From Christensenellaceae bacterium (GTDB lineage: Bacteria > Bacillota > Clostridia > Christensenellales > Christensenellaceae): DNA of 64,000 bases. The first letter of the stretch is position 1; each line of letters begins with the position of its first letter. Positions 59,667-64,000 of the stretch are shown one piece after another. The stretch spans positions 310,001 to 374,000 of the forward strand of contig AP025580.1 in NCBI GenBank assembly GCA_022846035.1, read 5' to 3'. The notes under the pieces are model-generated. The model made no database searches. It was given only the letters and a program-made list of their open reading frames with translations, and was not told the origin of the DNA. A program made the position numbers and the translations under genes.

Positions 59667-61217
59667 TCAGCCGAGGATTTTTCTCAGGTCCTCTTCCGGT
59701 GTGGAGATCGGGCTGATATTGAATTTATCCACGAGAATATTAAGGACATTGGGCGAAACAAATGCGGGCAGCGTAGGCCCCAAATAAATATTTTTGATAT
59801 TAAGCGAGAGCAGCGTCAGCAGGATACATACCGCCTTTTGCTCATACCACGAAAGCACGAGGGATAAGGGCAGGTCGTTGACGCCGCAGTCAAAGGCGCT
59901 CGCCAACGCCAGCGCGAGGCGGATCGCGGAATATGCGTCGTTGCATTGTCCCATATCCATCAGGCGCGGCAGTCCCGCTACCGTACCGAGATCTAAGTCG
60001 TTGAAGCGGAACTTACCGCATGCCAGCGTCAGGATCACGGAATCGTCCGGCGTCTGCCTGACAAAATCGGTATAATAGTTGCGGCCGGGCTTTGCGCCGT
60101 CGCAGCCGCCGACGAGGAAGAAATGGCTGATTTTGCCGCCTTTTACCGCGTCGACGACCTGGTCCGCAACGCTGAGCACCGTGTCCACGCCAAAACCTAC
60201 GCTCAAAACATGTCCGCCGTTTAAGCCGCTCATTTCTTTTTTCTCAGGATAGCCGCCCAGCGCGAGAGCCTTTTCGATCACCGGATCGAAATCCTTGTTA
60301 TCGCCGATATGCTGCATTTGTGGATAGCCGACTACGGATGTGGTAAAAACGCGGTCAGAATAGGAGGGAAGCGGAGGCATCAGGCAGTTTGTGGTAAAGA
60401 GGATGGGCGCGGGTACGTTGTCGAATTCCTTTTTCTGGTTCTGCCACGCCGTTCCGAAGTTACCTTTCAAATGGCTGTACTTTTTCAGTTCGGGATATGC
60501 GTGCGCAGGAAGCATTTCGCCGTGCGTATAAATATTCACGCCCTTGCCGTCCGTTTGCTCAAGCAGCAGCTTAAGGTCGTGCAGGTCGTGTCCGGTTACA
60601 ATGATAAACGGACCTGGCTCAATGTCTGTACTGACCTGGGTGGGCGTGGGTTTACCATACGCGCCTACATTCGCGTCGTTTAAAAGTTCCATACATTTCA
60701 GGTTGACCTGTCCGCATTCCATCACAAGCGCGAGGCGTTCGTCTATGCTCAGCTCCTTGGCCAAAGAGGCGAGTCCGCGATAGAAAAATTCGTTGACCTC
60801 GGGGCTGATTTTGCCAAGCACGCGCGCGTGGTGTGCGTACGCTGCCATACCGCGCATACCGAAAAGCAGCAGGGCCTGCAAACTGCGTATATCTTCGTCG
60901 TTATGCCAGATACGATTGGCGTCAAAACTGCAGGCGCCGCCGTAGCGCGCGACCAGCTTGTCTATTGCGTCTGTCTGCATGCCGATTGCCGTATCGTCGA
61001 AATTGACGTTTGTCACCGTTGTAAAAAGCCCGTCGATGATCGCCGCGTCCGTCTGTGCGTCATGGGGCTTTTCCTCCGCCGCGCACGCAAGCTCGACCAT
61101 CTTGTCCGTCAGGCGGTCCTGCAGGTTTGCGGTTTCCACTTTCTTGCCGCATACGCCGCCCATTGTGCAGCCGGTTCCTTTAGCGGTCTGTTCGCATTGA
61201 AAACAAAACATATCCAT
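59667..61217 (-). CDS. hcp: Hydroxylamine reductase (hybrid-cluster protein)
   Basis: 516 aa, class II size. FCFQCEQTAKGTGCTMGGVC places Cys5, Cys8, Cys17 and Cys23 on the [4Fe-4S] cluster. The hybrid-cluster ligands follow later (TGHDLHDL, TTNCLMPP, VGGCDGAKPGRNYY, CNDAYSAI). It reduces hydroxylamine or nitric oxide and protects against nitrosative stress. It is divergent from a Crp/Fnr regulator, a known pairing (HcpR-like). Confidence 0.95.
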   Translation of the reverse strand: MDMFCFQCEQTAKGTGCTMGGVCGKKVETANLQDRLTDKMVELACAAEEKPHDAQTDAAIIDGLFTTVTNVNFDDTAIGMQTDAIDKLVARYGGACSFDANRIWHNDEDIRSLQALLLFGMRGMAAYAHHARVLGKISPEVNEFFYRGLASLAKELSIDERLALVMECGQVNLKCMELLNDANVGAYGKPTPTQVSTDIEPGPFIIVTGHDLHDLKLLLEQTDGKGVNIYTHGEMLPAHAYPELKKYSHLKGNFGTAWQNQKKEFDNVPAPILFTTNCLMPPLPSYSDRVFTTSVVGYPQMQHIGDNKDFDPVIEKALALGGYPEKKEMSGLNGGHVLSVGFGVDTVLSVADQVVDAVKGGKISHFFLVGGCDGAKPGRNYYTDFVRQTPDDSVILTLACGKFRFNDLDLGTVAGLPRLMDMGQCNDAYSAIRLALALASAFDCGVNDLPLSLVLSWYEQKAVCILLTLLSLNIKNIYLGPTLPAFVSPNVLNILVDKFNISPISTPEEDLRKILG

Positions 61218-61305
61218 TGAATCTTTCCTCCTTGATTAGTTAGGCAATTGATAAACATATATTGCTTTGTAATCACAAGGATAGTACAATAACAGGAAAA
61301 GATAT

Positions 61306-61319
61306 GTTGCATTTGCAAC
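61306..61319. promoter_or_regulatory. GTTGCA-TT-TGCAAC site between hcp and the Crp/Fnr gene
   Basis: Perfect 6-bp arms with a TT centre, 14 bases before the Crp/Fnr start. It is like the site at 57694. It is probably bound by the adjacent regulator. Confidence 0.65.
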
Positions 61320-61332
61320 GAAAGGAATATGA

Positions 61333-62010
61333 ATGGAAATCGACTACACGGTCCTTGGGAAAAACGAATTGTTCGCGGGTATGGACCCCGCGGATACGCA
61401 GGCCATGCTCTCGTGTTTGGGCTACAGCGTGCGCGAATATCCGAAAAATGATATGGTCTGGAATGTCGGTAAGGCGGTCACCGGCTTTGGCATTGTCCTC
61501 TCGGGCCATGTGCAGGTAATTCGCGAGGATTATTTCGGTAAGCGCAGTATCATCGCCGCCATCCATGCGGGCGGCGTATTCGGCGAGGCATTCGCGTGCG
61601 CAGGGATAACGGAAAGTCCGCTTGCGGTAAGCGCGGGAGAGGAGAGCAGGATTCTTTTTTTACAGGCAGACAAAATTCTGACGACGTGCGGCAACGCCTG
61701 CGCCTTTCACAGCGAACTGATCCGCCGCCTCGTCCGTATGCTGGCGCGTAAAAATCTTGAGCTTAACCGCAAGATGGATTTTTTGAGCAAGCGCACCACG
61801 CGCGAAAAGCTGGGCGCCTATTTGCTCAGTGAATACAGTCGGGTCAAAACAAATCCCTTTCTTATTGATTTGAACCGTAACGAGCTGGCCGACTACTTAA
61901 GCGTCGACCGCAGCGCGATGTCGCGCGAACTTTCGCGCATGCGGGAGGCAGGAATACTCGATTACTGGAAAAACAGTTTTAAGATACTCGATTTTCATGG
62001 ATTGGAATAA
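61333..62010 (+). CDS. Crp/Fnr-family transcriptional regulator (HcpR-like)
   Basis: 225 aa, start ATG 61333 after AAAGGAATATGA. The N-terminal cyclic-nucleotide-like sensor (FAGMDPADTQAMLSCLG, then VTGFGIVLSGHVQVIREDYFG) is followed by a winged helix (LSVDRSAMSRELSRMREAGIL). Two Cys at 117-121 (TTCGNAC) might bind a cofactor. It should control hcp and itself, and perhaps the cupin gene. Confidence 0.9.
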   Translation: MEIDYTVLGKNELFAGMDPADTQAMLSCLGYSVREYPKNDMVWNVGKAVTGFGIVLSGHVQVIREDYFGKRSIIAAIHAGGVFGEAFACAGITESPLAVSAGEESRILFLQADKILTTCGNACAFHSELIRRLVRMLARKNLELNRKMDFLSKRTTREKLGAYLLSEYSRVKTNPFLIDLNRNELADYLSVDRSAMSRELSRMREAGILDYWKNSFKILDFHGLE

Positions 62011-62040
62011 AAAAGGCGGCCGCACAAAGCGGCCGCCTTT
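62011..62040. terminator. Bidirectional terminator
   Basis: AAAGGCGGCCGC and GCGGCCGCCTTT form a perfect 12-bp stem with an ACAAA-type loop between two convergent genes. Confidence 0.88.
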
Positions 62041-62051
62041 CATCTGACCAT

Positions 62052-62960
62052 TTAATCCCATGCCGGAACGGTGAGCGGCATAGTGAACCAATCGACGCAG
62101 TTCCAGTTTTCATGCCTGGTAACAACGGAAAACGCATTTTCAAAGAATTCCCGTATGGCCGCCTGCGGATCGGGATAGGAAAGCGCATCCTTTAAAGACA
62201 GGAAGTATTCCATTTTCACCGTGCTCCATACCGCTTTGTCCGGCTTAATGGGATAGCCCGAAAGGCCATCCTTGATAAACGGATACGGCATGATAAAAAA
62301 CGAGGGATCGGCAAGAGTTGAGTCTCCGGCCCAGAAACCGGCCTCTAAAAACTGCTCGTCGAATCCGTTTGACTCGATCACGCCGCTTCCCGGAAACGGG
62401 CTGGGTTTGCCTGAAAAAAGGACGGTGGAAACGTCGAACGTTCCCCAAAAGAATGAGGGCAGTAGCTTCTTACCACGAAAAGGCGAGGAAAAATCGAGCA
62501 GTATATTATGCGCATACACATACATCCGGAAAAATTCACGGGCGGCGCAGCCGTCATAATCGCGCTTTGGCGTGTCGTTATAAAAGGGGATCTTGGTACC
62601 CATTTCCTGCGGGGTTTCGTTGATCACGGTGTCGCACACAAGCGCGGCAAGCATTTTTTTAAAATCGTTGTAATATTCACTGACAGAGGTATTGTTACGG
62701 AGCGAAAATCCGGAAGTATCGCCGGATACGGTCTGCGTAAAGACGGTGGACGTATCGAGGTTCAAATTAATGGCAAAGCTGCGCTCGCCGTTGGGGATCA
62801 GCCCCGTAGTGAGGCCCTGCGGCGTGAAATGCAGGACGATATGCCCCCATTCGGGCTGCGCGGGACAACGCACAAGCTTTACCTTGCCCATCATCTGCGC
62901 AATCATATGCAGGGTATACGCCGTATCCGTCCATTTGTCGTAAGTTAAAATCGATGTCAT
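62052..62960 (-). CDS. DUF5996-family protein
   Basis: 302 aa. YDKWTDTAYTLHMIAQMMGKV, then WGHIVLHFTPQGLTTGLI and FFWGTFDVSTVLFSGKP with a later DPSFFIMPYPFIK, match the DUF5996 pattern of Trp/His-rich proteins of unknown role. Start ATG 62960. Its AGGAGG lies in a hairpin with the end of the preceding gene. It is downstream of feoB, but no iron motif is visible. Confidence 0.75.
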   Translation of the reverse strand: MTSILTYDKWTDTAYTLHMIAQMMGKVKLVRCPAQPEWGHIVLHFTPQGLTTGLIPNGERSFAINLNLDTSTVFTQTVSGDTSGFSLRNNTSVSEYYNDFKKMLAALVCDTVINETPQEMGTKIPFYNDTPKRDYDGCAAREFFRMYVYAHNILLDFSSPFRGKKLLPSFFWGTFDVSTVLFSGKPSPFPGSGVIESNGFDEQFLEAGFWAGDSTLADPSFFIMPYPFIKDGLSGYPIKPDKAVWSTVKMEYFLSLKDALSYPDPQAAIREFFENAFSVVTRHENWNCVDWFTMPLTVPAWD

Positions 62961-62965
62961 AATAA

Positions 62966-63000
62966 AAGCCTCCTGAAATCAAATATCATTCCGGAGGCTT
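62966..63000 (-). promoter_or_regulatory. Hairpin hiding the DUF5996 ribosome site
   Basis: On the minus strand AAGCCTCC (end codons of the previous gene) pairs with GGAGGCTT, which contains the ribosome site of the DUF5996 gene. A TTTTATT run follows, so it might also act as a weak terminator. Confidence 0.55.
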
Positions 63001-63180
63001 GTCGAAAAGCGTCTTTTTACGAGCGGTTTGCTTCTTGTCCATCGGACATCCCGAGCATCCGCCGCTCCGGTTGCATTCACTGCAGCCTATGCACTCCCCT
63101 TTTTTTCGCTTTTTTACGATGTATACGATGGCGGCCACAACGGCCGCAGCGATAATGATCCCAATGATGATTTCCGCCAT
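62986..63180 (-). CDS. FeoB-associated Cys-rich membrane protein
   Basis: 64 aa. One N-terminal membrane segment (IIIGIIIAAAVVAAIVYIV) is followed by KKRKKGECIGCSECNRSGG and CSGCPMDKK, a cytoplasmic Cys cluster. The family accompanies FeoB in anaerobes and is thought to help Fe(II) handling. It lies 18 bases after feoB. Confidence 0.93.
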   Translation of the reverse strand: MAEIIIGIIIAAAVVAAIVYIVKKRKKGECIGCSECNRSGGCSGCPMDKKQTARKKTLFDKPPE

Positions 63181-63198
63181 GACTATTTCCTCCTCAGT

Positions 63199-64000
63199 CT
63201 ATAGGAGAAGCGAGCCGATCTGGAAAATCACGAACGCCACCACCCATGCCGCGAGCGTCTGGTAAACGATGGTAAAGACCGCGTTCTTAGTACCCAGCTC
63301 GCGTTTTGTCGTCGCTACCGCCGCGATACACGGCATGTAGAGAAGCACAAAAGCGAGGAAAGAATAGGCCGCAAGCGGCGTAAAAAGCGACGTCAGCATT
63401 TGCTCGCCTCCGGTAAGCACTGACAAAGTACTTATAACCGTTTCCTTGGCGGTTAAACCGGTAATAAGCGCGGTGGACGCCTGCCAGCTCCCGAAACCGA
63501 GCGGCGCGAACACCGGAGCGATGAACCTGCCGATCGTCGCTAAAATACTGGTGGAATTATCTGTCACAAAATTGAACTGAATATCGAACGACTGCAAAAA
63601 CCAGATAATGATGCTGGCTAGGAAAATAATCGTAAACGCGCGTACCAAAAAGTCTTTTGCCTTGTCCCACATGTGCAGCAGCACGTTTTTGATGGAGGGC
63701 AGGCGATAGGCGGGGAGTTCCAAAACAAACGGAACCGGATTGCCACGGTACAATGTCTTTTTAAAAATCAATCCGGTCAGGATGGCGATCAGGATGCCGA
63801 GGATATAAAGAGACGTCATCACAAGTCCTTGGTATTGCGTGAAAAACGCCGCCGTAAACAGGGCGTAAATAGGCACCTTGGCCCCGCACGACATAAACGG
63901 CGTGATCAATATGGTAAGCTTCCTGTCCCGCTCGCTCGCCAATGTGCGCGCCGACATGATCGCCGGTACGCTGCAGCCAAAGCCGATGAGCATAGGTACG
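63199..64000 (-). CDS. feoB: Ferrous iron transporter FeoB, C-terminal part (5' end outside window)
   Basis: About 267 C-terminal residues are present. VPMLIGFGCSVPAIMSAR (a Gate motif with Cys), then ILITPFMSCGAKVPIYALF (second Gate motif), and FGSWQASTALITGLTAKETVISTLSVL are FeoB signatures. The N-terminal G domain lies beyond the window edge. It imports Fe(II). Confidence 0.95.
   Translation of the reverse strand, partial: VPMLIGFGCSVPAIMSARTLASERDRKLTILITPFMSCGAKVPIYALFTAAFFTQYQGLVMTSLYILGILIAILTGLIFKKTLYRGNPVPFVLELPAYRLPSIKNVLLHMWDKAKDFLVRAFTIIFLASIIIWFLQSFDIQFNFVTDNSTSILATIGRFIAPVFAPLGFGSWQASTALITGLTAKETVISTLSVLTGGEQMLTSLFTPLAAYSFLAFVLLYMPCIAAVATTKRELGTKNAVFTIVYQTLAAWVVAFVIFQIGSLLL

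Overview
The window looks like a chromosome segment of an anaerobic, low-to-moderate G+C Firmicute of the class Clostridia. The signs are two-gene glycine decarboxylase (gcvPA/gcvPB), a hybrid-cluster protein with a Crp/Fnr regulator, FeoB with its Cys-rich partner, a YitT permease, AGGAGG ribosome sites and lipobox signal peptides. A gut Christensenellaceae-like host is plausible, but species cannot be named from sequence reading alone.

Region 1 (1-10.4 kb, chromosome) is a carbohydrate locus. It holds the tail of a Gfo/Idh/MocA oxidoreductase, an agarase-like TIM-barrel protein lacking the expected catalytic glutamates, and two consecutive RbsA/RbsC/RbsB-type ABC importers (A: ATPase-permease-lipoprotein; B: lipoprotein-ATPase-permease). 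Importer B is followed by an alpha/beta hydrolase with a GEDWGA nucleophile elbow. A decayed 57-bp copy of the oxidoreductase tail and two related terminators show that the locus grew by duplication. An XRE regulator with a membrane tail follows.

Region 2 (11.2-48.0 kb) is an integrated element in a tRNA-Met gene. A 25-bp copy of the tRNA 3' end lies at 11226-11250 and again within the intact tRNA at 47953-48029, and a 24-bp integrase arm-type repeat lies inside both ends. From left to right it has: tyrosine integrase; a HicA toxin with two HicB antitoxins; a YoeB/YefM module with a third gene; a double-HTH repressor with two operators; excisionase; antirepressor; small early genes; a replication protein carrying 11-bp-spaced iterons; DnaB helicase; a stand-alone ATP-cone protein; late regulator; a RelE-type pair; terminase, portal, scaffold and coat; P22-like tail accessory genes, one frameshifted; and a giant virion protein with a nuclease-like domain. 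The phage part stops abruptly at about 36.66 kb, where the giant gene is fused to the end of a cell-surface adhesin. No needle, tailspike, holin or endolysin follows, so the prophage is probably defective.

Region 3 (38.0-47.8 kb), still inside the att repeats, is an AT-richer catabolic cargo: LacI regulator with paired operators, an RPE/AlsE-type epimerase, a ManA-type isomerase, a second GEDWGA hydrolase, a third RbsBAC-type importer and an AnmK-type kinase. It mirrors importer B plus hydrolase on the flanking chromosome. Together these suggest import, ring or ester opening, phosphorylation, isomerisation and epimerisation of an unusual, possibly anhydro, sugar. The substrate is not shown by the sequence.

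Region 4 (48.0-64 kb) is ordinary chromosome: a tyrosine-recombinase-fold protein that has lost its catalytic residues, a carboxylesterase, the gcvT-gcvH-gcvPA-gcvPB operon with a radical SAM gene, an endonuclease/phosphatase-fold protein, ferredoxin, cupin, YitT, a scrambled PNPOx-type gene, hcp with a divergent Crp/Fnr regulator, a DUF5996-like gene and the feoB operon (cut by the window edge). A GTTGCA-N2-TGCAAC palindrome occurs both at the cupin promoter and at the hcp/Crp-Fnr intergenic region.
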